Below, piece by piece: positions 26,579 to 35,651 of a stretch of 64,000 nt of DNA; within the stretch, counting starts at the first letter, position 1, and every line of letters starts with the position of its first letter. Origin of the DNA: Dryocola sp032051265 (GTDB lineage: Bacteria; Pseudomonadota; Gammaproteobacteria; Enterobacterales; Enterobacteriaceae); assembly GCA_032051265.1 (NCBI GenBank), contig DAMBYU010000010.1:37697-101696 (forward strand). The letters are read 5' to 3'. The notes beneath the pieces were generated by a model. That model made no database searches. It had not been told where the DNA came from and saw nothing but the letters and a program-made list of their open reading frames with translations. The position numbers and the translations under genes are program-made.

Positions 26579-28036
26579 TCAGGCTGACGCCCCCCTGACA
26601 ATTCTGTCAGTTAATCCTGGTCCCGGCTCAGTGCCGGATTGAGCATTGCCCGCCGCTTTATCCGCTTGTATCGCAAAGGTGAGGCCAAAAGTATTGATGC
26701 CTCCTTCACTACGGGCAAAGACATCTCCCCGGTGCATAATGGCGACGGCACGCACGATCGACAGGCCCAGTCCATGATGGGTATCACTCCTGGCTCGGGA
26801 GGTGTCAACGCGATAGAACCGCTCGAAAAGCCGGTGTAAGTGTTCTGGTGCTATTGGATCGCCCGGGTTTGACACTTCAACACAGGCTTGATGACCGGTT
26901 TCGCTTAACCGCACCGTAACCGTACTGTTGGAGGGGGAGTGTCTTGCGCTGTTTTCCAGTAAATTGGCCAGTGAACGGTGGAACAGTCGTCGGTCGATGT
27001 CTGCGGTGACGTCGCCCTGAACATCGAGAGAGAGCTGTTTTTCAGCAAAAGAGGGTTCCACATACTCCGCTGTTTTTAGGGTTTCTTCGCGCAGGGACAC
27101 CTGCGTAAGCTGGGAAGCATGTTCACCCGCGTGGGCATGGGACAGGAACAGCATGTCGTTAACGATAGACGTCATGCGTTCAAGTTCTTCCAGATTGGAG
27201 CCCAGTAACTCTTCCAGTTCATCATGTGAACGTCGGCGTGAGAGACCCAGTTGCGTCTGGCCGATCAGATTAGTTAGCGGAGTCCGGAGCTCATGCGCAA
27301 CATCGGCATTAAAGCTTTCGAGCTGCCTCCAGGCGACCTCTTGCCGTTCCAGCACGCCATTAAAAGATGATGCTAATTGCTGTAATTCGTCAGGTAATGC
27401 TTCGGTATTCAGGCGCTGACCATGGTCCCCGGGAGCGAGTTGCCTCGCCTGTTTACTGAGCGCCCCAACGGGACGAAGACCGATCCTTGACACGACGTAT
27501 CCCAGTAAGGCGACAATCACGACGCCCAGTGCGGTAATGATCAGCAATGTCCGCGTGAACGCATCGAGTGTGCCCATATACGGCGTGGAGTCGATGGCAA
27601 CCACATAGCGCAGCTCAGGCCGCTCACCGTTGGCGGGGATCGTTTTCACTAACAGAAACAGCGAGCATGCACCTTCTGATGCGCCGGGCACTTTATTAAA
27701 GCCTTCCCGCAAAGAAGACCACTGAACACCTACCGGTGGTGTTCCCCCCATGCTAAAGCGTGGGTTATCGCTCACTATCCAGTAGCGAACGCGTTCACCT
27801 TCAGAATTGGTTAATACGGTAAATTTATTGGCAAGCAGTGACCAGCCGTCAGCAGAGGTTCGTGCGGTGATCCACGGACTCATTAATGATTCGCGGAACA
27901 GCAGCTCGTTGTGCATCTGCTTTTGCAAAGAGTCATGCAAGGAGCTTCTGAGCAGGATGCCGATAACGGAAACAATCAGTAGCGCGGATAAGGCAAACAT
28001 CAGCGCCAGGTGAACGGAGATGGAACGCTTAAGCAT
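26579..28036 (-). CDS. Sensor histidine kinase (CusS/HprS-like)
   Basis: 485 residues: helix 1 near 7-30, a periplasmic sensor of about 130 residues, helix 2 near 163-185, HAMP, DHp domain with the phospho-acceptor His in ADVAHELRTPLTN, and a catalytic domain with N-box NLLENSARHS and G-box HHGLGLSIVRA. This is the heavy-metal-sensor kinase family that also holds HprS (YedV). The sensor is not His/Met-rich and has one Cys (GACSLFLL). AGGGG precedes the ATG at 28036, preferred over the ATG at 28051 that abuts the regulator stop. Signal unknown; redox stress is plausible. Confidence 0.88.
   Translation of the reverse strand: MLKRSISVHLALMFALSALLIVSVIGILLRSSLHDSLQKQMHNELLFRESLMSPWITARTSADGWSLLANKFTVLTNSEGERVRYWIVSDNPRFSMGGTPPVGVQWSSLREGFNKVPGASEGACSLFLLVKTIPANGERPELRYVVAIDSTPYMGTLDAFTRTLLIITALGVVIVALLGYVVSRIGLRPVGALSKQARQLAPGDHGQRLNTEALPDELQQLASSFNGVLERQEVAWRQLESFNADVAHELRTPLTNLIGQTQLGLSRRRSHDELEELLGSNLEELERMTSIVNDMLFLSHAHAGEHASQLTQVSLREETLKTAEYVEPSFAEKQLSLDVQGDVTADIDRRLFHRSLANLLENSARHSPSNSTVTVRLSETGHQACVEVSNPGDPIAPEHLHRLFERFYRVDTSRARSDTHHGLGLSIVRAVAIMHRGDVFARSEGGINTFGLTFAIQADKAAGNAQSGTEPGPGLTDRIVRGASA
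26596..26609. promoter_or_regulatory. CusR/CopR-type box upstream of the cupin operon
   Basis: TGACAATTCTGTCA, extended by C and G to a 16-base dyad CTGACA-N4-TGTCAG, lies about 80 bp before the cupin ATG and just inside the 3' end of the kinase gene. Confidence 0.6.
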
Positions 28037-28051
28037 GCTTATCCCCTTCAT

Positions 28052-28732
28052 TTATTCGGACAGGACTTCGAGGACATACCCCATGCCACGAACGGTATGT
28101 AACAGCTTGATATCGAACGGCGCATCCACTTTGGCCCGAAGTCGTTTAATGGCCACTTCAACCACGTTGGCATCGCTGTCGAAATTCATGTCCCAAATCT
28201 GCTCCGCAATCATCATTTTTGACAGAATCTCTCCCTGATGCCGGGCCAAAAGGCTCAACAGGGAAAACTCTTTCGCGGTCAGCTCCAGCCGTGTTCCGGC
28301 GCGAAATACGCGACGAGCCAGCAGGTCGAGATGCAGATCGTGAATTTGCAGCTGGGTGATGTCTGCGCCATCCGTAGCGCGGCGGCGCACCAGTGCCTGA
28401 ATACGCGCCACCAGCTCAATCAGCGAGAAGGGCTTGGGCAGATAATCATCCGCGCCAAGGCGAAGCCCTTTAACGCGTTCATCGACCGAACCCCGAGCCG
28501 AGAGCATCAGCACCGGCGTCTGTTTGGCTGCTCGCACACCCTCAAGTACCCGGTAACCATCCATCCCCGGCAGCATTACATCCAGTATTATCGCGTCGTA
28601 GTCGAACTCCAGCGCGTAATGAAGTCCTTCCGCGCCATCTGCAGAGACATCTACCGTAAACCCGGACTCACCCAGCGCACGGGAGAGATAGGTTGACGTT
28701 TTTTCTTCATCTTCGACTAACAACAGGCGCAT
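28052..28732 (-). CDS. OmpR-family response regulator (CusR/HprR-like)
   Basis: 226 residues: receiver domain with phospho-acceptor Asp in YDAIILDVMLPGMDGY and Lys in DYLPKPFSLIE, then a winged-helix DNA-binding domain (KEFSLLSLLARHQGEILSKM) ending in HTVRGMGYVLE. It is closest in style to CusR/PcoR/HprR, which bind dyads of the TGACAANNTTGTCA or TTACAANNTTGTAA kind; such dyads occur at 17712, 26596 and 30006. The kinase gene begins right at its stop. Confidence 0.9.
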   Translation of the reverse strand: MRLLLVEDEEKTSTYLSRALGESGFTVDVSADGAEGLHYALEFDYDAIILDVMLPGMDGYRVLEGVRAAKQTPVLMLSARGSVDERVKGLRLGADDYLPKPFSLIELVARIQALVRRRATDGADITQLQIHDLHLDLLARRVFRAGTRLELTAKEFSLLSLLARHQGEILSKMMIAEQIWDMNFDSDANVVEVAIKRLRAKVDAPFDIKLLHTVRGMGYVLEVLSE

Positions 28733-28746
28733 AACGGGACTTCCTC

Positions 28747-29913
28747 TTAACTTTTCATTGGTGCTTCAACATCGGAATAAACCTGCACGGCATCCGGCAG
28801 ACGTTGCCCCTGGATAGTGATCGCATCCAGTGAGCGGGTGAGCTCGGTCATCTCAGCGGAAGTCAGCGATACGCCGGTAGCCGCTGTGTTTTGCAGCAAA
28901 TGGTCTTTATTGGTGGTGCCAGGGATGGGGACAATCCAGGGTTTACGCGCAAGGAGCCATGCCAGAGCAATCTGTCCCGGTGCCGCATTTTTTCGTATTG
29001 CCCAGGATTTCAGTAGTTCAACCAGCTGTAAGTTGTGTGGCAAGTTTTCAGGCGAGAAACGCGTTTCTGTCGCGCGGAAATCACCGGTAGCGAACCGGGT
29101 ACTCTCATCAATCCAGCCCGTTAAAAATTGCACGCCGAGTGGGCTCCATGGCACGAACCCAATGCCCAGTTCTTCACACACCGGAAATACCTGCTTTTCA
29201 GGGCCACGCCAGAGCATGGAGTATTCACTTTGTACGGCGGTAACGGGTAATGCCGCATGAGCGTGTCTCAACGTGTTGATGCCCATTTCAGACAGACCCC
29301 AGTGCAGGACTTTCCCTTGATCCATTAAATCTTTCACCACACCGGCGACATCTTCGATCGGGATCTGTGGATCAACCCGGTGTTGATACAGTAAGTCAAT
29401 ACGATCGGTACGCAGGCGTTTGAGCATATTGTCGACGACCTGTCGGATATGCTCAGGTCTGCTGTTAAGGCCCGGCAGACGCTTACCCGTCTGTTGGTCA
29501 ATGTTCCAGCCAAACTTGGTGGCGATAACGATTTTGTCCCTAAACGGAGCGACGCCTTCCCCGAGAATTTTTTCGACTTCAAACGGGCCGTAGGCTTCAG
29601 CAGCGTCAAAGAATGTTACCCCTTCATCAAATGCCCGGTGGATAACATTGATCATCTCGGGACGCCAGGGAACGGAGGTGTCGTATTTACGACTCATGTT
29701 CTGCACGCCCAGACCGACGGCAGAAACTTCCAGCTTCCCGAGTTTACGCTTGCCCGGAGCAGCATTGCGTTGGCTGGGTTGTCTGGATGAATCGACCTGA
29801 GAGGATTGGCTCACCGCTGATACGTGCGGAATCAGCGAGGCGGCGGCAATACCGGCCCCGGCGACTAATAGCTTGCGCCGCTCTGGCATTGTTGGGGCAT
29901 TCTGTCTTTTCAT
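28747..29913 (-). CDS. Tat-type exported aldo/keto reductase
   Basis: 388 residues: an N-terminal PERRKLLVAGAGIAAASLIP twin-arginine-like signal peptide and a complete aldo/keto reductase barrel (FFDAAEAYGPF, VIATKFGW, LLYQHRVDPQIPIEDVAGVV, WIVPIPGTTNKDHL). The barrel is close to the cytosolic reductase at 19591. An exported NADPH-type reductase is odd because NADPH is not expected in the periplasm; Tat export of a pre-loaded enzyme, or a lipid-facing role, could explain it. The gene lies just upstream of the response regulator on the same strand, 14 bp apart. Confidence 0.88.
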   Translation of the reverse strand: MKRQNAPTMPERRKLLVAGAGIAAASLIPHVSAVSQSSQVDSSRQPSQRNAAPGKRKLGKLEVSAVGLGVQNMSRKYDTSVPWRPEMINVIHRAFDEGVTFFDAAEAYGPFEVEKILGEGVAPFRDKIVIATKFGWNIDQQTGKRLPGLNSRPEHIRQVVDNMLKRLRTDRIDLLYQHRVDPQIPIEDVAGVVKDLMDQGKVLHWGLSEMGINTLRHAHAALPVTAVQSEYSMLWRGPEKQVFPVCEELGIGFVPWSPLGVQFLTGWIDESTRFATGDFRATETRFSPENLPHNLQLVELLKSWAIRKNAAPGQIALAWLLARKPWIVPIPGTTNKDHLLQNTAATGVSLTSAEMTELTRSLDAITIQGQRLPDAVQVYSDVEAPMKS

Positions 29914-30005
29914 TGATCGCTCCGTTTCTCAGAAAATTGAACATGAATCTCATTTAAGCGAGACCATTCTGCCTTTGGATTGCCAACATAAAGCTGACGG
30001 CTACC

Positions 30006-30019
30006 TGACAGCGCTGTCA
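30006..30019. promoter_or_regulatory. CusR/CopR-type box between the Tat reductase and the exported hydrolase
   Basis: TGACAGCGCTGTCA, within the perfect 16-base palindrome CTGACAGCGCTGTCAG at 30005-30020, in the 250-bp divergent intergenic region. Confidence 0.6.
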
Positions 30020-30048
30020 GAAATGCTTTCCCATCCCAGCCTGTTTCC

Positions 30049-30062
30049 TGACAAAAATGTTA
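30049..30062. promoter_or_regulatory. Second, weaker box in the same intergenic region
   Basis: TGACAAAAATGTTA fits TGACA-N4-TGTYA with one changed base, about 100 bp before the hydrolase ATG. Confidence 0.4.
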
Positions 30063-30163
30063 TTTCCCTGTCACGATGCTGACAGCCCTCTCCGCCTAAT
30101 CTGAGCCTGCAAATTTGATTCTGCGGGCCTGTATAACCAGGCCGACACTCATCGGGAGAGACC

Positions 30164-31213
30164 ATGAAATTCACGCTTATCAGTGCAATGCTACTCACGG
30201 CAATGGCCGGAGTGACCTCAGTCAATGCGGCTGATTACAAAAAAAATCCATTCACACTCGTCTATGACGGTGCCATAACTGAGAACGTCAAAGGCAAGAT
30301 CAACATTCATCCCGTGAAATACGATCTGCATGGCATCCAGATTGCTGCGAATGTCTATACCCCTGCTAACTACGATCCCGCCAAAAAATACCCTGCTGTA
30401 GTGGTGGCACATCCTAATGGCGGCGTAAAAGAACAGGTCGCCGGGTTGTATGCCCAGCGTCTCGCCGAACAGGGCTACATCACGATTACCGCCGACGCGG
30501 CTTATCAGGGTGCCAGCGGTGGGATGCCGCGCAGCGTGGATAAACCCGCTAATCGCATTGAGGATATCCACGGCATGGCTGACTACATCAGCCAGTATCC
30601 CGGTGTAGATACCGCCCGCCTTGGTCTGCTGGGTATTTGCGGAGGCGGCGGGTATTCACTTGTTGCGGCCGAAACTGACAAGCGGTTCAAATCGATAGCA
30701 ACCATCAGCATGTTTAATTCAGGCCTTGTGCGCCGCAACGGTATGCAGGATTCACAGCTGGATACTATCCAGCAGCGTCTTCAGCAGGCTTCTGAGGCAC
30801 GTGCTCAGGAAGCCGCCGGAGGAGAAGTGCTTTACTCCGGCGATGCCAACCTGACTGATGAACAGATTGCTAAATTACCTTTTGCCTTGTACCGCCAGGG
30901 CTACGAGTACTACTGGAAAACCCACGCGCATCCGAACTCCACGTTTAAATACACCACCAGCAGTCTTCTGGATTTGATGAGCTTTGACGTAACGGACCAT
31001 ATCAATCTCATCAATAAACCGCTGCTAATGATTGCCGGTACAAAAGCGGATACGCTCTACATGACTGAAGACGCGTTCGCGAAAGCCACCGGTACGAAGG
31101 ACAAAGAACTTTTCCTGATCGATGGCGCTACCCATATCGAGACGTATTGGGTGCCCAAATACGTTGACCAGGCAATGCAAAAGTTAGACGTCTTCTTCGA
31201 TAAAAATATTTAG
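30164..31213 (+). CDS. Exported dienelactone-hydrolase-like alpha/beta hydrolase
   Basis: 349 residues with a Sec signal peptide (MKFTLISAMLLTAMAGVTSV, NAA). The nucleophile elbow reads LLGICGGGGYSLVA, with Cys where most alpha/beta hydrolases have Ser, as in dienelactone hydrolases. The acid/histidine end is VDQ and GATHIETYW. Related to the protein at 43260, which has the same GICGWGG elbow. Divergent from the Tat aldo/keto reductase with two candidate response-regulator boxes between. Confidence 0.85.
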   Translation: MKFTLISAMLLTAMAGVTSVNAADYKKNPFTLVYDGAITENVKGKINIHPVKYDLHGIQIAANVYTPANYDPAKKYPAVVVAHPNGGVKEQVAGLYAQRLAEQGYITITADAAYQGASGGMPRSVDKPANRIEDIHGMADYISQYPGVDTARLGLLGICGGGGYSLVAAETDKRFKSIATISMFNSGLVRRNGMQDSQLDTIQQRLQQASEARAQEAAGGEVLYSGDANLTDEQIAKLPFALYRQGYEYYWKTHAHPNSTFKYTTSSLLDLMSFDVTDHINLINKPLLMIAGTKADTLYMTEDAFAKATGTKDKELFLIDGATHIETYWVPKYVDQAMQKLDVFFDKNI

Positions 31214-31229
31214 TTAGCCTCCGATGACG

Positions 31230-31250
31230 CCCCAGCCGCGCAGGCTGGGG
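31230..31250 (+). terminator. Hairpin after the exported hydrolase
   Basis: CCCCAGCC (31230-31237) pairs with GGCTGGGG (31243-31250); the T-tail is weak. Confidence 0.5.
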
Positions 31251-31472
31251 TATGTCCATCAGCTGTAGCCATTTTCCGCTTGCGTGTTCACGCGATAGGC
31301 CCAGATTAACGAAGTTGCGGTTAAAGATAATTACGCTGCTTAAATAGACGCTATGAATGGAATTCATAGACCTAATCTGGAACCGGGAATGAAAACGATG
31401 AGACTGATGTGACAGGATGGATCTGGATAGAGTGAATCATTCACTTCAAATTACTTTCAGGCGGAGAAGCAA

Positions 31473-32153
31473 ATGAGTTTGCAAGAGCCAACATTTAGTG
31501 AGGTAGTAAAAAACAGATACTCGGCAAGAGCCTTTCTTCCATCTCCTATCCCCAGCGATATCCTCAAAGACATTTTGCTCGAAGCGCAATGCGCACCATC
31601 CAACTGCAATACACAACCCTGGTCCCTGCATATCGTCGCAGGAGATAAACTTCGTGAATTAAGCCACGCACTGACGGAAGATCTGAGGGCGGGGAACTAC
31701 AGTCTTGATTTTACGTTTGATAAAGAAGCTTATCCCGAGCCATTCAGACAACGGGCTTCGGAGCAGGGGCGCTCGTACTATCAGGCACTGGGCGTTGCGC
31801 GGGGGGATAACTTAAGTCGCTCAGAAGTGGTCGAGCGTAATGTGAGATTTTTCGGCGCGCCTCATGTTGCCCTGCTATTCATTCCTGCTGTAGGGGACAA
31901 CGTTCGCGTAGCCTCAGACGCCGGTATGTATGCGCAGACATTCCTGCTTTCTCTGGCAGCTCGCGGTTACGCAGGTGTTCCACAGGCAGTACTGAGTTAT
32001 TTTGCCCAGACGGTGCGTCGAATATTAAATGTTCCTGAGGGCTTCAGGCTGCTTTACGGTATTTCTTTTGGGATCCCAGATAAAACGCATCCCTCCCTGA
32101 GCTACAGGGAAGGGCGGGTATCTCTGGAAGAAAGTGTCGTCTGGCATCAATAA
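31473..32153 (+). CDS. Nitroreductase family protein
   Basis: 226 residues, FMN-dependent NAD(P)H oxidoreductase fold: NRYSARAFLPSPIP is the N-terminal FMN phosphate-binding arm, APSNCNTQPW the second flavin contact, and GISFGIPDKTHP the C-terminal signature. Such enzymes reduce nitroaromatics or quinones in the cytosol. Preceded by AGGCGGAG. Convergent with the MFS gene that follows; no obvious regulator next to it. Confidence 0.88.
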   Translation: MSLQEPTFSEVVKNRYSARAFLPSPIPSDILKDILLEAQCAPSNCNTQPWSLHIVAGDKLRELSHALTEDLRAGNYSLDFTFDKEAYPEPFRQRASEQGRSYYQALGVARGDNLSRSEVVERNVRFFGAPHVALLFIPAVGDNVRVASDAGMYAQTFLLSLAARGYAGVPQAVLSYFAQTVRRILNVPEGFRLLYGISFGIPDKTHPSLSYREGRVSLEESVVWHQ

Positions 32154-32160
32154 CGACGTT

Positions 32161-33363
32161 TTATTTTTTTATCTGAACGGTCAGTGCCATCAGGGCGCTG
32201 GCTGCTGTAAACAACGCAATTATCCAGCCCATCGTCCATGGCGTGCCATCACTGAACAGAGCGAGAAGCAGTGAAGAGATGATGCCGCTGCCGTATTGTA
32301 ACGCGCCCATTAGCGCCGACGCGGAGCCAGCCACATTAGGCACTGCGTCCAGAGCGCAAGCCGTGGATGTCGCCGCGATGATGCCATTCATAGAGAAGAA
32401 TACGAACACAGCGCCGACAATCACAGTAATTCCACCTATACCCAGGCCGGTGGTGACCGCCAGCACTATTGCCGCAATAGCGGCGATGAATACGGCATTC
32501 CTGAGCAACGCTTCCAGTGGATAGCGGTGAACCAGACGTCTGTTGACCATGCTCACCGCCATCAGTCCAACAATGTTTACTGCAAACAGCCAACCGTAAT
32601 GCTGCGGGTCAACGCCGAAGTACGTGATGTACACAAACGGGGAACCGGTGATAAAGGCGTAGGCTGCAACGTAGTAGAACGTCAGGCACAAAGTAAACCG
32701 CATGTATCTGGCGTTGGTGAGCAAGGCATAGTAGTTGTGAAAAGCTCTGGTTACGGAGGCTTGCGAGCGTTTTTCAGCAGGTAATGTTTCTGGTAACCAG
32801 AATAAAGACATCAGCATTAATGTTCCGATAATCGCCAGCAGCCAGAAAATAGCATGCCACGAGGTGACTTTAATCATCTGCCCGCCGATCAGGGGCCCGG
32901 CAATCGGCGCGATGGCCATGATGATCATTAGTGTCGAAAGCATTTGTGCAGCACGAGTACGGCTAAACAGGTCACGGATCATTGCTCGAGCCAGCATCGG
33001 CCCGGTACAGGCACCTAACGCCTGAAAAACGCGCCAGAAGACAATTTGCACGATATCCGTTGATAACGCGCAGCCCACCGAGCCGATGATGAATAGACCT
33101 AAACCGATAAACAGCGGCAGTCGACGTCCATAACGATCGCTAATTGGTCCCCAAATCAGTTGTGCAATGCAAAAGCCGATAAGGAACCCTGTGATTGTCA
33201 GCTCTGCGTCACCCTGCAAATCGTTGGCCATCATGGGCATAGCCGGAAGATAGATGTCGGTTGATAAAGAGGTAACAGCCATCAGGGCGCTGAGAATGAG
33301 TAGAAACGAGAGACCGGTTTTTTTAGCTGTAGCCGACTGTGTTTGTGCCTGTTGATTAAGCAT
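32161..33363 (-). CDS. Bcr/CflA-type multidrug MFS efflux protein
   Basis: 400 residues with twelve membrane helices. Helix 1 has the DHA1-type STDIYLPAMPMMANDL motif D, the loop 2-3 motif A reads GPISDRYGRRLP, and helix 5 shows IAPIAGPLIGG motif C of drug/proton antiporters. The start at the ATG at 33363 removes a 21-residue extension that does not fit the family. Acts in the inner membrane; substrates cannot be predicted. Confidence 0.9.
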   Translation of the reverse strand: MLNQQAQTQSATAKKTGLSFLLILSALMAVTSLSTDIYLPAMPMMANDLQGDAELTITGFLIGFCIAQLIWGPISDRYGRRLPLFIGLGLFIIGSVGCALSTDIVQIVFWRVFQALGACTGPMLARAMIRDLFSRTRAAQMLSTLMIIMAIAPIAGPLIGGQMIKVTSWHAIFWLLAIIGTLMLMSLFWLPETLPAEKRSQASVTRAFHNYYALLTNARYMRFTLCLTFYYVAAYAFITGSPFVYITYFGVDPQHYGWLFAVNIVGLMAVSMVNRRLVHRYPLEALLRNAVFIAAIAAIVLAVTTGLGIGGITVIVGAVFVFFSMNGIIAATSTACALDAVPNVAGSASALMGALQYGSGIISSLLLALFSDGTPWTMGWIIALFTAASALMALTVQIKK

Positions 33364-33589
33364 GGTGATCCGTTGGACATGAAGAGATAGGGGTATGTTA
33401 ACGGGTTTGTGCTTATTGATAATCACAGGGGGGAGGATAGGGACTATGAATGGTATTCATTAATACTGAGAATGTGTAGATTCATGCAACTCTGACTCTC
33501 AAGGGATACTCTTGAGAGATACTAATATGGCAATAAATAAAATGAATTTTTTTGGTAAGATGATTCTATCCGCAATTTACCAGGCTGGA
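33364..33589. other. Intergenic region between the MFS gene and the island core
   Basis: About 225 bp with no coding frame. This is the change from the GC-rich metabolic block to the AT-richer P4-like island, so a junction is likely here, but I found no repeat that marks it. Confidence 0.35.
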
Positions 33590-33796
33590 TTATGTTCTGG
33601 ATTCGCAAATGCGATAATACAACCACTCCTCAAGATCGCTTTTTAACCAACGGGAAGCTCTGCCCAGCTTAATTGGCTTCGGGAATAAGCCATCCTGTAT
33701 CAGCTTGTAAAACCATTTGTCGCTCAGGCCAGTAAGTTGGGTAATGAATTTCATATCAATAAATTGATCTTCAAGCAATGTGGGCTTTGCATACAT
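33590..33796 (-). CDS. AlpA-family excisionase-like regulator
   Basis: 68 residues: MKFITQLTGLSDKWFYKLIQ then DGLFPKPIKLGRASRWLKSD make the MerR-like AlpA helix-turn-helix and wing. In P4-like satellites and CP4 islands AlpA proteins activate integrase or control excision. The in-frame ATG at residue 15 is a possible start. It faces the same way as the Gp2/YfjJ gene upstream of it. Confidence 0.88.
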   Translation of the reverse strand: MYAKPTLLEDQFIDMKFITQLTGLSDKWFYKLIQDGLFPKPIKLGRASRWLKSDLEEWLYYRICESRT

Positions 33797-33915
33797 AGTG
33801 ATGTGTTCCGGTTAAGGATAAATAACCAGAGCCGTTAGTAAAATTATTTACTGCCAGCTCCTCCACATCAATGGCTTCAGTTGTAAAAAAACTTTGGCTC
33901 AATGTTTACCTGCCG

Positions 33916-34494
33916 CTATTCCTTCCTGGGCCTGCCTCTACGGCTGCGGGGAGGTATAACGTTCATACCTGCAACAACCCCTTTTGACTTCTGCTCAGAT
34001 TTGGCTAAGTAACTGATGACGTAACGTAGTTCATCAACTGCTTGCCGATTGCGGTGATCCACTATTGTTCCGGAGCTTGCAACGAAATGCTTTTTCCTGG
34101 AACACAGATGAAAGAGTCCTTCATCGTCTGTTAAGCTGCGCCATTCTTCCCCTATCGCACGCGAGGTCGGATAACATTTCCGATGCTTTTGCCCATCAAG
34201 ATAAATCATGGCATGCACATGCAGCCCCTTACGTCGCCTGTATTCAATTACCCAGCAGTACCCAATAACCATTTTTCGACCAAATACCACATCCATCAGA
34301 TGCTGTATCTCGCCCTCCATCTCATCCATGAGATTACGCTGCGAGCGTTCACTTCCTTGTTTCCAGCCAAAATCCATACGAAAAGCCAGTAAGCGGGAAT
34401 AACGCTCAAACATTTCATCCAGATGGTGGTTTATATCTTCGAGAAGAATACGATGCATGGGGTAATTAGGGTTGGCATTGTAGGGTTCTTTCAT
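33916..34494 (-). CDS. Inovirus Gp2 / YagK-YfjJ domain protein
   Basis: 192 residues of the family found in CP4-type islands and satellite elements. LHVHAMIYLDG is a His-x-His (HUH-like) strand reminiscent of rolling-circle replication initiators, and the C-terminal RYVISYLAKSEQ is typical of the family; the tail is basic (RSRRGRPRKE). A role in element replication is inferred from the family. Located with AlpA, as in other P4-like elements. Confidence 0.8.
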   Translation of the reverse strand: MKEPYNANPNYPMHRILLEDINHHLDEMFERYSRLLAFRMDFGWKQGSERSQRNLMDEMEGEIQHLMDVVFGRKMVIGYCWVIEYRRRKGLHVHAMIYLDGQKHRKCYPTSRAIGEEWRSLTDDEGLFHLCSRKKHFVASSGTIVDHRNRQAVDELRYVISYLAKSEQKSKGVVAGMNVIPPRSRRGRPRKE

Positions 34495-34781
34495 GATCTA
34501 TCCTCAAACTAAATGGGGTTCAATAGATAGATGTGTGATGTATTTTTTATACAGGATGAGTATTGATTACAAGAGGGGGGATGGTTAACTCCGGGTGATA
34601 ATACTAATTAACCTTAATTCAGTAAGAACAGATGGGTTCAGGGATTCTATCGCAGGTTCGCATGGTGGCCTTACGCAGGAAGAAATGTGTGCGCGAAATC
34701 TGAAGTATTGCAGTGCGATCTGGTGTTTTACTGGCCTTTGTGATAGGTTTTTATGCATAATCAACAAAATGCATAACATTT
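34495..34781. other. Divergent intergenic region
   Basis: AT-rich, between the Gp2-like gene and the RHH protein; must hold both promoters. No strong dyad was seen. Confidence 0.35.
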
Positions 34782-35534
34782 ATGATAAAGAGAATAACAT
34801 TTAACACCGATGATAATTTAACGATTGATTCAATCGACAGGTATGCCGAAGTGAATGGTACGTCACGTTCTAAAGTGATATGTGAGTTATTACGGTCCAC
34901 TGCACCTATTCTTGATTTTGTGACATATCAAAATAGAATTACGCAGGAAGTTGAAAGTAGGCTTTTTAGCATGTTTTATCATGAGGTTCGTCACTTCGAA
35001 ACTCAAAGTGCAAAGGACGACATTACATTGAAGCACTTGCATTTACTTTCAAAGAAACTCGTTTTTAGTGTTTCTCCAAAACCAGTCATGGAGTTTTCAC
35101 TGCCTCCTCGTCAAGAGTGGGAAGGGTATCGAAAGGAGTTTTGTCAAAAAGTAAACGGCCATATTGAATTGTTCGAGCCAGAATCAAAAGGAGATGTTCG
35201 ATATGTGTATTTATGCGTCGAAAATGATCTTGGAAGAGTGTTTAAAAATGAATTAATACAGATTGAAATTCCCAAATTTATAGTTGATGGTTACTTATTT
35301 GATCTGCACTCCTTGTGCTATGTGAGGCTTGTTGATTTCTGCAATGACGGGATTTCGGGATATATGAAGAAAAAGAAGAAACACTTAAGTGCAGCATATC
35401 TTTCTTGGGTTCCTGCTGTGAAGTTTAGAGATGGTTATATATTTATTGCTGCTCTACAAATAAATAAAGCTTCGACAGAGCAGTTATATCCATCTGAGTC
35501 AATAGTTAACTATCCTTACGATTATTGGAAGTGA
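34782..35534 (+). CDS. Ribbon-helix-helix protein with unknown C-terminal domain
   Basis: 250 residues. The first 45 (KRITFNTDDNLTIDSIDRYA, then NGTSRSKVICELLRS) have the beta-strand plus two-helix pattern of RHH DNA-binding proteins. The remaining 200 residues, with AYLSWVPAVKFRDGYIFIAA, are not recognised. RHH proteins fused to a larger domain in P4-like elements may regulate replication or partition; this is a guess. The gene is AT-rich and has no good ribosome site before the ATG. A clear terminator follows, so it is its own transcript. Confidence 0.65.
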   Translation: MIKRITFNTDDNLTIDSIDRYAEVNGTSRSKVICELLRSTAPILDFVTYQNRITQEVESRLFSMFYHEVRHFETQSAKDDITLKHLHLLSKKLVFSVSPKPVMEFSLPPRQEWEGYRKEFCQKVNGHIELFEPESKGDVRYVYLCVENDLGRVFKNELIQIEIPKFIVDGYLFDLHSLCYVRLVDFCNDGISGYMKKKKKHLSAAYLSWVPAVKFRDGYIFIAALQINKASTEQLYPSESIVNYPYDYWK

Positions 35535-35596
35535 TGCTATTTAATCGCACTCCAATTTTTTTGAGATATATATCATTTTCATGAATATACCAGCAT

Positions 35597-35626
35597 AACG
35601 GCAGAACTTCACAGTTCTGCCGTTTT
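35597..35626 (+). terminator. Rho-independent terminator after the RHH gene
   Basis: AACGGCAGAACT (35597-35608) pairs with AGTTCTGCCGTT (35613-35624), then TT and further T's. Confidence 0.9.
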
Positions 35627-35651
35627 AGTTTTATTTATTGCAGGAGTAGTC

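Noticed and set aside
28036..28732. Calling the two-component system at 26.6-28.7 kb CusRS or a copper system
   Set aside because: No copper genes adjoin it, the sensor is not Met/His-rich, and the window already holds PcoRS; only family-level naming is justified.
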